A DNA stretch of 64,000 bases from NCBI RefSeq assembly GCF_000143415.4, contig NW_003314289.1, positions 1,420,293 to 1,484,292 on the forward strand, read 5' to 3'. The stretch comes from Selaginella moellendorffii (taxonomy: Eukaryota > Streptophyta > Lycopodiopsida > Selaginellales > Selaginellaceae). The notes under the pieces were generated by a model. The model did not search any database and was not told the DNA's origin. It worked only from the letters and a program-made list of their open reading frames with translations. Below are positions 22,526-35,361 of this stretch, one piece after another. The translations under genes were made by a program, and so were the position numbers. Each line of letters starts with the position of its first letter. Position 1 is the first letter of the stretch.

Positions 22526-23116
22526 TTTTGTAAATCTTGTAATAAATCTTGCAAATTAATAAAGTAATATATTTCTATAAATCAAAGTGTCGTTTATCTT
22601 GTTCGTCAGTACTTGGGTCAGTTTTGGCAGGCTGACTTCGGCACTTCGGTGCATGGGTCCAATCCATAACCATAGGGATCCCTATTATAGATTGATCACA
22701 AGTCCTCGCCTCTCTCTCAATGACTCATTTTTGCAAAGGGGCGTGGTCGTGTAAACAACTTAATCTGCCAGTTTATAATAATTGTCTAAATCTTCCCGAC
22801 GGGGTTGATTTCTTGCTCAGGGGAAGTTAAGCATCTGGCCTTCTCCCTATGTTCCTGCGGGCAGGGATGTATCATTCCTTTGTAAGCCAAGTGGTACTCG
22901 GAGCAACAAGGGTGGCTAACTCCGTTAGTCATTTCCTTGTTGGCGACGGCCGGAGGGTGCCTAAGTCTTAACGTCTTTGGATGTAGAGGAAAGGTTGTTC
23001 CATAACTCATTTAAGTTGGTGCATTTCCCACATAGTGTGCTTTCCGTGAACTTTCGGGGTTGTTTCCTTGACGGTTTGCTAGACTCGGGTATGCATTGAC
23101 GAGGACGTCGATCTTC

Positions 23117-23132
23117 CCCAAGGGGGAGAGAG
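23117..23132 (+). other. Polypurine tract of the chromovirus
   Basis: A purine-rich run ending gggggagagag lies immediately before the 3' LTR; it would prime plus-strand synthesis. Confidence 0.75.
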
Positions 23133-24039
23133 TGTCGTGAATGTGACTTCGGATATCAAAAGATACTTGTCATACAGTCCTTACGGGCACTATTTCCTTA
23201 CTGCCATGATGGCAGGAGGTCGGTACTGCTGGTTCCCTTTATTAACCCCTTTTGTTAAAGTATTAGTAAATTGGACTTAGCATCTGTACTTGGCCGGATG
23301 AGCATAAGGAAGGAATTCCTAAATGTCTATTTAACCAAGCATACTTGGCCCGACTTGTTAGTTCTTTTTTGCTCTGTCTTGCACTGGCTTGGCAAGAACC
23401 CTTGTGTGTTGAGAATAGTCCCTCAATATTGCTGGATGATAGCTTATCGTGTCTGCCAAACACCCTCGCTATCACGCCCTTTGTGTTAGTCTCATTTCGG
23501 TCCCAAGTGCTATTTATGGAAAGTGTCTAAATTAGCTCATTTGGCATATCTATGGAATGTAGAGATTGGCCTGAACACAATTGTGTTCATCCTGTGTCCA
23601 AATTTGCAATCTAAGGCCATTCCATATTTGGTAAGTTTTGGACTTGTCCTAGAGACTAACTCCTAGTACTAAGGGAGGCTTGGGGTGAAAGCCCAAAGCA
23701 TGTGTCCCTCAAGGAGGGGGGCTGTGGGGGGTTCCAAATGTATAGTAGGGATAGTGGTTGGAATGCATGTCCGACCACCTGAGACATTAGTTTGGCTCCC
23801 ACTAGGTTGTGTCGTTCCTTGTTTTGCGTCCGGCTTAGGTCTAAGCCAAAGCTCCATGCTACTCTAGTTGGTGGGGTACCCTCCTCCTCGCGTTAGGCCA
23901 CTGGTATGCCAAAATTGTGCCAAACTCCGTCTGACACCATTTTGCATGCAAGTGCTGGATATGGGGAGCTAGTGCTCGTGGGATTGTCATTTTGTAGTGC
24001 AACGGCTTGGAGTTCAGCTCCAAATTCAGGTGCGTTACA
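23133..24039 (+). repeat. 3' LTR of the chromovirus
   Basis: 907 bp, TGTCG to TTACA, followed by the TSD tccat at 24040-24044. Confidence 0.9.
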
Positions 24040-24044
24040 TCCAT

Positions 24045-27000
24045 TTTGTACTCCTCATGTGGATGATGACAGGAGTTGTAGTGCCATTGTTGTCGCATTT
24101 GTACATGGCATAAGTGTTCGGTAGACTCTACTCAGACAAGTGGAAGAATGCTCATCAAATACTAATCCTACAACTGAGCATCAGTAGCTCGTGGCACTCG
24201 TGAAGGTAAACCCAGCTCCGTTGGTAATATTAAATCATGACCATATAGGAGTTTTTATGGTGAAACACCAACATAACTCTACACCTCTATGATATATGCA
24301 TACTGAAGAGACGACAAATAACCATCCCAATCTTAGTGTTGAAAGTTCACATACTTCGCAATTGTTCCTTTGAATGTCCGAAAGAGCCGTTCCACCAAAC
24401 CATTTGATTGTGGATAATAAACACTCGTGAAAGTGTGATGTATCCCCAACCGAGACATCCAAACATAAAATGACTTAGCTATAAATGCGGGACCATTATT
24501 TGAAAGAATCTACTTCGAACAAGAATGCTGGAATACCACTTGATTGGGGGAGAAGTATCTAACAATAGTTGTAGAGGCGTTAGTAAGAGCACAAACTTCC
24601 ACCCAATGAGTTAAATAGTCAGAAGCAATAATAACATATTTATTGCCAATAGTCGATCTTCAAAAAGGTCCCATAAAATCATATGCCACCAACTCAAACG
24701 GACGGGAAATTGCAATTGATCTAACCGTCCTTTTGCGGCACGAGGGAGAGTATTACAACCTTAGCACCAAACGTAGCTATGCACATACTAGATAATATCA
24801 CATCACACCTCCGGTTAATAGAAAGATTTGCACAACTTATCAGTCACATGACAATATCACATATGCCCGCTTAGAATAGGAGAATCATGGTAGGCATAGA
24901 GAAACTATGGAATAAAGACAGAAGACACCACTAGCCATAAATGATTATCAGAATCTGTCCCTACAAAATAAAGAAGGCTCTCTTCAAGGCGATATTAAAA
25001 ATGTAAATGCCGAAATAGCAAGTCATCAGTAAATGATGCAAGATTCTCAAAGCCATCTCAAAGCCTTTGAATTTATAGCTCAATATTTTGAGCCTAAAGA
25101 AAGAAGAGGAGCAAGTGGATCAAATCATCATCAATGAAGTCAGTAGTCACTTTCGGCATATCGCAAAGAACCTCGTCCATCATTCATTGGAAAATTGTAG
25201 GAGCATTGTTCAAACTAAATGGCATCACCAAGAACTCGTACAAATTAAATGGTGTATAAAAAGCAATCTTAGAAATATCTTCCTTGGTCATTGATACTTG
25301 CCAATACCCAAAAGTAAGATCTAGTTTAGTGAACTAATGACTTCTCCCTAAATGATCCAAGAAATCAATAGTGTGAGGAAGAAGATATATATCTGGGATT
25401 GTCACTTCTTTTAACGGACGATAGTCGATACAGAAACAAATATTTCTATCAGGCTTGGTTACAAGATGAGGTTCACAAGCCTAAAGACTCCACGACTTTC
25501 AAATAATACCCTTTTCTAACATCTCATTGACGTTTACATGTAAAATATTGATTTCTTTGGGTGATTGACAATGAATAGGAACCTTGATTGGATAAGCATC
25601 CTTGGTTAGAATCGGATGATATGTGGCAATCTTTGCCTCAAACAATAGATCAAATTCAAAGAGATTGGCATACTCCTTTATGAGTTAGTCCACTACTGCA
25701 ACACAAAGACTATTGAAGGGATCGAAAAAAGAAAAAGCTGAACAAAACAAAAATATAGGAAGAAATAATGGGGAGAAAAAAGTAATGGAAGTAGAGGTAG
25801 AAGTAGAGGGACAAAAGTGAAAGGAATAATATGAGACAAGCAGGAGAAGCCTCAAAGTCACACTTGGCATGATTGCACTGCAACCAATTCATACCAAGGA
25901 TGAGGTCAAAAGCTTGATTCAGTACCACCTGTAATGATTGCAACCTAAGCTTGAGATCGCCCACACATACAACCAGGTCCACCTCATCCCGTGCACATAC
26001 ATATGTACAACCGTTGCCATAAAGAATGAAAACTAGCTTCGCCGCATGATGCAAGTGTAGATGGCAATGTGTGGCAACAAGTTAAACAAAAGAACATAAA
26101 TTCGAACCTATATCGACCAACATAGAAAGAATAATAGGAGACCTTTTGTTATAGAAACAAGCTTGGAAAGTAAACATTAGATGAATTGGTGCCGAGTGAA
26201 CCCCTTGATGATACTCCCGAAAGAAAAATAGAGGGGTCACTAACTTATTCACGCAAGGTCCCTCCATTATTGGCGCGACTCCTCGTTTCCAAAATGCATC
26301 TTGGTGTCCAAACCTTCCACTACAGCAGCACCAATAGGATGTTGTTGACACCAAAGTCTCCATCTAGGAAATGAAGGTTGCCAATTCAGAAAACACTGAC
26401 AACGCTGATAAGTGTGACCAACTTCATCACATGTCCAACAACGAACATCATGGCCATGACCACGTCCTCACCCTGGTCCTTGGACTCGAGTAGCAGTAGC
26501 ATCAACCTCCATTGGAACATGACTATCGTCCACAGAAAGTGGAGCAGAAGGATGTGTAGCGAGAAATGGAAGAAGTGACATCTCATAACGTTGTGCTAAG
26601 CGAAGAGCATCGTCAAGGGTGGTTGGAGCAAGTGTATGCACAAATCTGACAAGATCTTGACGAAGTGCTGGCCACAACATTCTTAGCTTGATTTGCTTCG
26701 ACATATTTGGCTTCGCACAAAACAAGAGGTTTAAAAAATGAATGCGGTATATATACATAAGCATTTGAGGACATCCGGGAGAACACTCCAATCCCCACGA
26801 GTGGCTGCACTCAAATCATTGTACCACTACAGTGCTGTCTTTTAGAGACACGTAAGAAACTCACATAAATATCAAGTATCATCCCAAGAATGATATGTGG
26901 TAATCACCGTGAAGTAATAGTACACATTATCCTTAAAATTCCCATGAAAAAACTCCGGCCGAAGGCAAGGATTGGCACCGAGAGCAAGAGGAGTTGTACT

Positions 27001-27376
27001 ATGTGCTATGAATGCTGCCATCAACTGAGTTTGGTTGTTCAATTGCAATTGCATAGCATCAAGCAATTGCACTAACTGTTGGTCTAGAATCAAAGGAGGA
27101 GGAAACTATTGCTTTGCCATAAAGATGAATAAAAAGGAAAGAGCAAAAGAAAAGAAATGAAAAAAAGCTAGAAGGAAAGGGAAATATAAACAATGCAAAA
27201 ACTATATTTATACCAAAATCCTGAAAGGAAAGAACAAAACAATCAAAGATGCCCCTCACCTTCATCAATGTGAGTGTATAAAATATAAAAAAAGAATATA
27301 GAAAATGTGCATATTAATTACCCTAAAACTTTAGTTTATATACAAAAGTGAGTGGTCCAGATTGAAACTTATATAG
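24045..27376 (-). mobile_element. Ty3/gypsy element 1A, right part
   Basis: Continues element 1A after the nested insertion, read on the minus strand from right to left. Gag-like frame from 27093, CCHC zinc knuckle CWTCDEVGHTYQRC at about 26400-26440, protease LVDIGSNLC near 26100, RT remains at 25100-25900, integrase core at 24550-24760 (KYVIIASDYLTHWVEVCALT) and integrase C terminus near 24100-24480. The RT/RNase H segment present in 1B at about 28650-29590 is missing at about 25090. The 5' LTR remnant (27269-27376) is truncated. Many stops; not autonomous. Confidence 0.85.
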
Positions 27377-27435
27377 ATTTTTTCTTTTAAATAAGTATAT
27401 GATTTTTATTTTAATATACAATAAAAAATCTATAT

Positions 27436-27611
27436 TGTGAGTGCTTGGAATATAGAAAGGGAATACAAAAAATATCCATATCAATTAGCCCAAAAACCCT
27501 AGCTTATATACAAGAGCAAGTGGTCTGGATTGAAACCAATCTAACGGCTACGAAAATCCCACTACACTAATATTAGTATACGGCATCGTAGCCGTACACT
27601 TAGCCCTCACA
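27436..27611 (-). repeat. 3' LTR of element 1B
   Basis: 176 bp; starts tgtgagtgc, ends ccctcaca; followed inward by a pyrimidine-rich stretch that is the polypurine tract on the minus strand. Confidence 0.9.
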
Positions 27612-27787
27612 TCATCCCCTCCTCTCGGAATAATGGAAAACCATCAAGGTTCTCTTTTAGATGGGCCACGATTTGGAGGAACGTCAAGAGGAGGCATCAG
27701 CGGATCTATAGGTGGTATTAACTGCTCATGATCCCTTTATATGAATCGTTTCAACCGCTGCACATGCACAATCTCTGGAGGATCAAC

Positions 27788-28369
27788 CTACTGGACGTCA
27801 TGCCGAACCTCATAAATTTGTGGTCCAACTTGTCGCAACACTCTATATGGTCCTTTCCACTGTACAAGGAGCCCCTTAGATAAACCACGTACCGTAAGAT
27901 GGGGAAAACGGACTAACACCAAATCATTCACTTTGTACTCTGTAGGTGGACGATGATGGGAGTTGTACCGCCATTGTTGTCCCATTTATACATGGCCTAA
28001 GTGTTCGGCAGACTCTATTCGGACAAGTGGAAGGATGCTCATCAAATACTAATCCCACGACCTAGCATCAACAGCTCGTGGCAGTCGTGAAGGTAAACCC
28101 AGCTCCATTGGTAATATTGGATTATGACCATATAGGAGTTTATATGGTGAAGCACCAACAGAACTTTTCACTTCTGTGACATATGCATACCGAAGAGACG
28201 GCAAATAACCATCCCAATCCGAATGCTGAAAGTTCACATACTTCGCAATCATCCCCTTGAATGTCCGAACAAACCGTTCCACCAGACCGTTTGATTGTGG
28301 ATGATAAACACTTGTGAAAGTGTGGTGTATCCCCAACCAAGACGTCAAAACATGAAATGCCTCAGCCAT
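27788..28369 (-). pseudogene. Integrase C-terminal half, element 1B
   Basis: HHTFTSVYHPQSNGLVERFV is the integrase segment containing the catalytic Glu region, followed by the C-terminal domain (LVRFPHLTVRGLSKGLLVQW, then KGPYRVLRQVG). The upstream core with the first two Asp is deleted. Confidence 0.85.
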
Positions 28370-28708
28370 AAATGCGGGACCATTATTCGAAAGAATCTAC
28401 TCTAGACAAGAATGTTGGAACACCACACAATTGAGGAGGAAGTAAGAATCATGGTAGGCATGGAGAAATCGTGGAATAAAGATAGAAGGCACCACTGGTC
28501 GTAAATGATCATCAGGATCCATCCCCACAAAATAAAGAAGGCCATCTTCAAGGCAATATTGAGAATGTAAATGCCGGAAAGGCAAGTCATCAACAAGTGA
28601 TGTAAGATTCTCAAACCCATCTCAAAGCTTTCGAATCCACGGCTCAATCTGTTAAACCTCGTGAACCTCATCAAGAGAAGGTAGATCTTGCTCTGCACCT
28701 TGTGGACG

Positions 28709-29371
28709 CTAAACATCAAGTACAACAACCGCCGATGGTACAGAATCCTCATCTAGAAAATCCATAGAGGCTGGAACAACAGGCTCATCAGAAACATGAA
28801 AAGAGAATGGAGAAGGAAGAGGAGCTCGAGAAAGGGCATCAGCATCAGCCATAGAACTCCCTAGGCAATGAACAACATCAAAATTATATATCTGAAGTTT
28901 CAAAGCCCATCGAGTAGTACAACCAACTAGGTTCTTCCGCTTCAATAATGAAGTAACAGCAGCATGATCACCTTCAAGTAACATCCAAGAACCATGTAGA
29001 TATGCATGAAGTTTCTCAAAACCCCAAATTGCTACTAAACACTCCTTCTCTGTCGTGGAGTAGTTCATTTCGGCTGGTTGTAACGTACGGTTGATATACG
29101 CAATGGGATGGCGCTGACCAGGCACACTCAAGCTCTCTTGCATCAACACACCAATGTTAGAAGCATCCACACTCAAAATAAAAAGTCGAGTGTATTCAGG
29201 ATATGCCAAAACTGGAGGAGTCGTCAATAGCTCTTTGAGATCCATGAATGCCCGCTCACAATCCAGAGACCAGATGAAAGATGACATTGATGACTTCAGT
29301 AATGCTCGCAACGGTGTAGTGCAATCAGAAAGATGATCCACAAAATGACCGAGATACTGCACCTTGCCCAA
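28709..29371 (-). pseudogene. RNase H region, element 1B
   Basis: Open for 220 codons: FILSVDASNIGVLMQ (first RNase H Asp), NYSTTEKECLVAIWGFEKLH (Glu) and DADALSRAP at the end. Typical Ty3/gypsy RNase H. Confidence 0.9.
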
Positions 29372-29377
29372 GAAGCG

Positions 29378-30337
29378 CTACACATCATTCACACACTTCA
29401 GAGTAGGGAACTTTAGAATAGCCACAAGTTTGTCAGGATCAACTTGCAAACCCTCACGAGAAATACGATACCTAAGATAAATTGTGTCCTTGGACCCAAA
29501 CACGCACTTCGACCGCTTCAACTTTAAACCAACGTCGCGTAGCCGATCCAACACTTTACAAACATCACGAACGTGCTCCTCCCACGTCCCCTCCGAGTGG
29601 ATCAAAACATCATCAATGAAGTCAGTAGTCACCTTTAGTATATCGCAAAGAACCTCATCCATCATCCGCTGGAAAGTTGTTGGAGCATTGTTCAAACCAA
29701 ACGGCATCACCAAGAACTCGTACAAACCAAATGGTATACGAAAAACAGTCTTAGGAATATCTTCTTCAGCCATCGGTACTTGCTAGTACCCAAAAGCAAG
29801 ATCCAGCTTGGTGAACTAACAACTTTGCCCCAGACGATCCAAGAGATTAACAATGTGAGGAAGAGGGTACACATCTGGAATCGTCACTTCGTTTAACGGA
29901 CGATAGTCAATGCAGAAACTAATACTCCCATAAGGCTTCATCACAAGATGAGGTTCACATGCCCAAGGACTCCATGACTTCCGAATAACACCCTTCTCCA
30001 ACATCTCATTTATGTTTGCACACAAAATCTTGATCTCCTTGGGTGACCGATGACGAACAGGAACCTTGATTGGACGAGCATCCCCGGTTGGAATCGAATG
30101 ATGTGTGGCAATCTTGGTCCTAGATGATAGGTCAAATTCAAAGAGATCAAAATATTCCTTCATGAGCCGGTCAACTGCTGCAACACAAAGATTGTTAGAG
30201 GGATCGGAAAAGGGAAGAGTAGAAAAAGATGGAAACATAAGAGGAAATAGTGGAGAAACAAAAGTAATGGAAGCAAAGGTAAAAGTAGAGGGACGGAAGT
30301 AAGAGGAATGGATGAAACATAAGAAAGCATGAGACAA
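29378..30337 (-). pseudogene. Reverse transcriptase region, element 1B
   Basis: WSPWACEPHLVMKPYGSISF, CIDYRPLNEVTIPDVYPLPH, then FRIPFGLYEFLVMPFGLNNA and FIDDVLIHS. The catalytic YxDD reads FIDD here (one Asp pair kept). A stop-containing break separates the two frames near 29775-29815. Confidence 0.88.
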
Positions 30338-30435
30338 GGGGGAGAAGCTTCAAAGTCACATTTGGCATGATTGCGTTGCAACCAATCCATACTAAGAATG
30401 AGGTCAAAAGCTTGACTCGGCACCACCCGAAATGC

Positions 30436-31696
30436 CTACAACTCAAGCTCGAAATCGCCCACACGCACAACCAGGTCTGCCTTATCCTGTGCACATGCAT
30501 GTGAACAGCCGTTGCCATAAAGAATGAAAACTAGTTCCGCCGCACGTGTGACTTTGACACATATGTATGGCAACAGGTCAAGCAATAAAAGATAAACTCG
30601 AACCTGTATCAACCAATAGGAGAGAATAATAGGAGACCTCTTGTTATAAAAACGAGCTTGCAAGTTAAACACTGGATGAACTAGCACCAAGTGAACCCCT
30701 TGATGATACTCCCGAAAGAAAGATGGAGTATTTGCACTGACTTATTTGCGCAAGGTCCCTCCGTTACTCGCGCGACTCCTCGTTTCCCGGATGCATCTCG
30801 GTGTCCAAACCTTCCATTGCAGCAGCACCAACGGGACATTGCTGACGCCAAGGTCTCCACTCAGGAAATGGAGGTTGCCAATCCGGAAAACGCAGACAAT
30901 GTTGATAAGTATGACCAACTTCGTCACATGCCCAGCAGCGAACATGATGGCCACGACCACGTCCTTGCCCTTGGCCTTGGACTCAAGCAACAACAGCATC
31001 AACCTCCATTGGAACAAGACCATCACCTATAAAAAGAGGAGCTGAAGGACGTGCAGCGAGAAGTGGAAGAGGCGACGTCTCATAACGTTGTGCCAAGCGA
31101 AGAGCATCGTCAAGGGTGGCAGGAGCAAGTGCATGCACAAGTCGGACAAGATCTTGACGAAGTGCTGGCCACAACATTCCTAGCTTGATCCACTTCGACA
31201 TATTTGGCTCTGCACGAAGCAAAAGACTTAGGAAATAAATACTAAATTACATCACCGACTCAGATGGCCCTTGGTGAAGACGATGCAATTGTTGGAAAGC
31301 ATCATCACAATCATCGGCATGTTCGAAGGCGCATTTGAAGACATCAGGAAGAACACTCTAATCCCCGCGAGTGGCTGCACCCAAACCGTTGTACCACTGC
31401 AACGCTGTCTCTTGGAGACATGTGGGAAACTCACACAAATGTCAAGCATCATCCCAAGAATGATATGTGGCAATCACTGTGAAATGATCGAACCAATGGT
31501 ACATATCATCCCCTGGATTCCAATGAAAGAACTCCGGCCAAACGCGAGGATTAGCACCAAAAGCAGGAGGAGTTGTACCATGTGCCGTGAATGCTGCCAT
31601 CAACTGAGTTTGGTTGTTTAATTGCAAGCGCATAACATCAAGCATTTGTACCAATTGCTGTTCCAGAGTCAAAGGAGGAAATTGTTGATCTGCCAT
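30436..31696 (-). pseudogene. gag and protease region, element 1B
   Basis: Gag start MADQQFPPLTLEQQLVQMLD at 31696, later WPALRQDLVRLVHALAPAT. The region at 30880-31000 corresponds to the zinc knuckle of 1A. Protease sequence at 30690-30550 aligns with LVDIGSN of 1A. Interrupted by stops. Confidence 0.8.
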
Positions 31697-31918
31697 GGAG
31701 ACGAATGAAAAAGAAAGAGTAAAAGAAGAAAAGCTAGAAGGAAATGGTAGATTTAGACATGCAAAAAGCTAGATCTAAATTAAAATCCTGAATAGAAAGA
31801 ACAAATAAAAGGAAATGGAAAAAGTTAGATCTAGATAATGTAAAAGCTATATCTAAACCAAAATCCCAAATCCAAGCACTCCTTAGGCACAATGAAAAGT
31901 GCCCTTCATCTCCACTAA

Positions 31919-32111
31919 TGTGAGTGCTTGGAATATGTGAGTGTTTAGAATATGGAAAGGGAATACAGGAAATGTGCATATTAATTAATCCAAAAACCCT
32001 AGCTTATATATAGGAGCAAATGGTCCAGATTGAAACCAATCTGATGGCTACCAAAATCCCACTACACTAATATTAGTATACGGCATCGTAGCCGTACACT
32101 TGGCCCTCACA
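31919..32111 (-). repeat. 5' LTR of element 1B
   Basis: Same ends as the left LTR; its start contains a short tandem duplication (tgtgagtg twice), which explains the extra length (193 versus 176 bp). Confidence 0.88.
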
Positions 32112-33897
32112 ATATGAATTAAATCATTTAAGATTATATAAATGTATATATATTCTATAATTCCATTTGAAGATTAACATTTTTAGTCAGTTTATTTATT
32201 TTAAAAAAATTTATATTAATAATTAACTAATCTAGTGATCAATTATTCAATCTTTAAAATTCTGAAATTTGGTTTTTAGCTATATAGAAAACTCTAATAT
32301 TAAAATGCCTAAAGAATAAGAAATTGAATATTTATACTCTACAGATTTATAAGGCCTAGTGCCCACTTTTTATCACTCTCCCTACTTGTACTTATAAATA
32401 ACCAAAGAAAAAGATCTCAAATCACTTTCCCCACTTTTCGTGCTTGTAAGTAATTAAAGAAAATTACTTGAAACACAATTTATAAATATTTAAATATAGA
32501 AAGAAAGAGCTTATGAGTAAAGTGCACTTTTTTCCAATTAGTTAAAGGATTTGATACTTGGGGTTAATTGTCTTTCGATTTAAATAATACTAGGTTGGGT
32601 GATTCTTAATAAGTCTAGAGTTTGGGTTTGAATAATATTACCTCTATTGGTTGGTTAAGGGAATTATAAAGGTATTTACTCTGATTCTATTGATTGGTTG
32701 TAAGGGTTAATATTTTTAGTTTACTATTTGACTTTAGTGATGCCGATAACTCTATTGGCTGGTTAGGGGGTAATACATTTAGTTTACTATTTGGCTTTAG
32801 TGATGCCAATATAAGTTTTAACTTAGAACCAACTTTTAAGTTATAAGTGTTCTAGAGGTGGTGATAAATAATTGTTCACAACTGATAAACTATTTCAAAG
32901 TTTGAGCTCTATACATGCCTTGATAATGTTTCATGACCACCTTCTTCTGTTTTTAGGATTGTTAGGACAAGAACATCTCTAGATGCATTCATAACTCTGG
33001 ATTGAACTATTTATACTAGCACCAAAGTGGCTCTTGATATATTGCGTCACAGGAATATGTAGCTTTTGCATATGCTTTTGCATATATATATAGGAGTGGC
33101 ATATTTTTCACTAATAATACAATTATAGAGGAGATAGAAATCCTTTAATGCCCTAAAGAACCACATGTGTGTCAAGTGTGTTAAGTTCTTGCAAAACATG
33201 GATATGGACATTGTGATAAATAGCTCATCTTTGTTATCAATTGATAGAGCTCCTTTTTGCAAGGAAGTGATAATGGAAATTGCCTATAATGTCATCAAGC
33301 CTATAGTTCTTTAATCTCTAAATCAACCAATAATGTAGATTGATTGTAATTAACTTATAAGTTCTTTATTATAAATGTCAATCATATGGAGTACAAAAAC
33401 TGGTGGAAAAGGTAATCAATGTTTAGAAGATTCTGTTATATATAATGATTATTTTTTATGATCATATAGCTTAATTTTGATAAATTATTAGGTTCCTTTT
33501 TTTATTATATATTGAAAATATAGTCAATGTAATTGTTATGACTCAAATCATAAATAATTTGCTACCCATTGCATTTAGCAATGTTTGTTTTTTTAATAGT
33601 AGTGTTTATAATTTATTAATCCAATTGATTATTTGGAAGTTTTTAATTATATTCATGTTTATATTTTATGAGTACATGATTAATCTTATTATATATCAAC
33701 CATTAAAATAAACTAGAATATACTATAAAGTGTTTAGGACAGTTTGTAGATTATAAATACAAGATTAATTTAAATGAAAAAACTTTTAAATGGTAGAATA
33801 TTCTAGAATATCCAAGCATATTTATTGTTTATTTGCATTTTTGTTTCACATAATATTATAATGCTATGCAAAATGTTATTATAATATTGGTGGGCAT

Positions 33898-33938
<41 letters not shown>

Positions 33939-34313
33939 TCTCTCTCTCTCGTATGTGCAGATTTCGTCCTTGAGCTATACCATCTTCTTTTTTCCTAGAA
34001 TCAAATGCTGCACACTAACTGTGACAATGCCAAATTCAGTAGTCAAGGATGTAGTCTTACCTAATTCTTGAGTACAATAACAATATTGAAAGGAAAACAC
34101 AAGATTTCACCATTCTACGGAAGGAGCCTTGGTGGAAATTCTGGCACAAGAATCTGTGGATGGCAAGAAGCATTCCATTAGAGTGATCCCATACTGCCCA
34201 TTTGAAGCAATTGTGCAACATTGCCCACTGCAACAAAGCTAGAGCCCAAGGCCCTAGTGAGTGCCAGTTAAAAGATCACATCTGATTATTAGTTGCCAAT
34301 GGCCTTGATCAGT
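32112..34313. other. AT-rich gene-poor region
   Basis: Strongly AT-rich, no open frame above about 70 codons with recognisable features. A (CT)n microsatellite lies at 33900-33950. Nothing else identified. Confidence 0.6.
33900..33950. repeat. (CT)n microsatellite
   Basis: About 25 CT units with one interruption (ccctct). Confidence 0.95.
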
Positions 34314-34430
34314 GGCACCTACATTATGGAGATTGCGCTGGGCATCCCACCCAAGAAATTTAACGTGATTGTTGACACAGGTAGTGATCTCATGTGATTG
34401 AGTGCAAACTGTGCTTGTAGTGCTATAGTT
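34314..34430 (+). pseudogene. Nepenthesin-type aspartic protease relic
   Basis: GTYIMEIALGIPPKKFNVIV followed by DTGSDLM is the N-terminal active-site region of a plant A1 aspartic protease. The next codon is tga where Trp is expected; residues after it (SANCACSA) resemble the Cys-rich nepenthesin segment. No other exon is visible, so it is a fragment. Confidence 0.8.
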
Positions 34431-35361
34431 AAAATGAGCAAGTTCTTCCTTCTCCAAGATATCATACTCCACATCGAACTACCATAGCAGAATTTATGGT
34501 GCTGATATGTAACATGCTCATGTATGCTCATGCCTAAGAAAAAAAAGTTCAGTCTAAACATTAATTTTGGTGTCACACTCAGGTGTTTTAACACATATAT
34601 GTGAATAATGAATCACTTGCAAATTTACTCACTCTAGGTGAAATTTGTAATCACAATTTGATTCCAATAGATATCTAGATAAAGAATAAAATATAATAAA
34701 ACATACGACACATCATATTAAGAAATAAAATTTAACATTCCTACCTCATATAGAATGACAAATCAACTTTAATTAATGTTCTTTCAAGCATCCTCATCCT
34801 CTAAAGCTAAACACTATAATATGACTTAAATCTCTGCAAATACAATGATGCTATTAAGCTTTTGATCAGGCTTCTTTTCTCTAGATTTGAGGTCAGATAC
34901 TCTCAAGCATAATAGTCACCCCTTTATGCCACGTTCATTCCTTCAACATCTAAACCATGTATGGAAAACTCCCATACTTTTAATGAACCAATTCTTTCAA
35001 AAGGCGGTCAGACTTATTCACGTGACCAAATGAAAGTGGTAAAATTTTAGTACACGCCCCCCCTTTTGCATAAATGCTTTTGGCCTTCGGCCGGCTCGCG
35101 CAATCCAAGCCCTCCGTTCTTTGTGCTGACGGCGCAGATGCTAGCAAACCGACACAAGCAGGATCCTTGTGACCCACGTACGCCGTTGGATAGGGACGTG
35201 ATCGGACGGCTAATGAGACGGCTAAACAGAGCCCAGGTCACATCGGAGGATCTTCTCACTGCGAGGAAGAATGTAGGTGCGGTTATCGATCGATCGATCG
35301 AGCGAGCGATCACTTCTCACACGGCAATCGGTGGCGGCGCAGCAGCTCTCTCGCTCCAGCG
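34431..35361. other. Intergenic region upstream of the MYB gene
   Basis: AT-rich up to about 35040, then GC-rich. The last 300 bp are the likely promoter and leader of the MYB gene. No other gene seen. Confidence 0.5.

Larger units (their letters stand above)
17553..24039 (+). mobile_element. Nested Ty3/gypsy chromovirus, decayed, with both LTRs
   Basis: LTRs at 17553-18319 (767 bp) and 23133-24039 (907 bp), both starting TGTCG and ending TACA. Primer-binding site tggtatcagagc at 18322-18333, complementary to the initiator tRNA-Met 3' end. Polypurine tract just before 23133. TSD tccat. Order gag, protease, RT, (RNase H), integrase, chromodomain, typical of Ty3/gypsy chromoviruses. Many in-frame stops, nearly all TAG, and a deletion near 20870-20900 make it non-autonomous. 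It is inserted into element 1A. Confidence 0.95.
27436..32111 (-). mobile_element. Ty3/gypsy element 1B, with both LTRs
   Basis: LTRs at 27436-27611 and 31919-32111 (tgtgag to ctcaca), flanked by a 4-bp repeat atat (27432-27435 and 32112-32115). Minus-strand order: gag (31696-31442 and 31222-30983), protease (about 30690-30550), RT (30337-29816 and 29773-29378), RNase H (29371-28709), integrase C-terminal half (28369-27788). The integrase core present in element 1A (24550-24890) is deleted at about 28435. Several stops remain, but some frames are over 130 codons, so it is younger or better kept than 1A. Confidence 0.9.

Noticed and set aside
33900-33950. Regular CT repeats considered as part of a repeat array or CRISPR-like structure
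   Set aside because: A plain dinucleotide microsatellite; there are no spacers, and the genome is eukaryotic.
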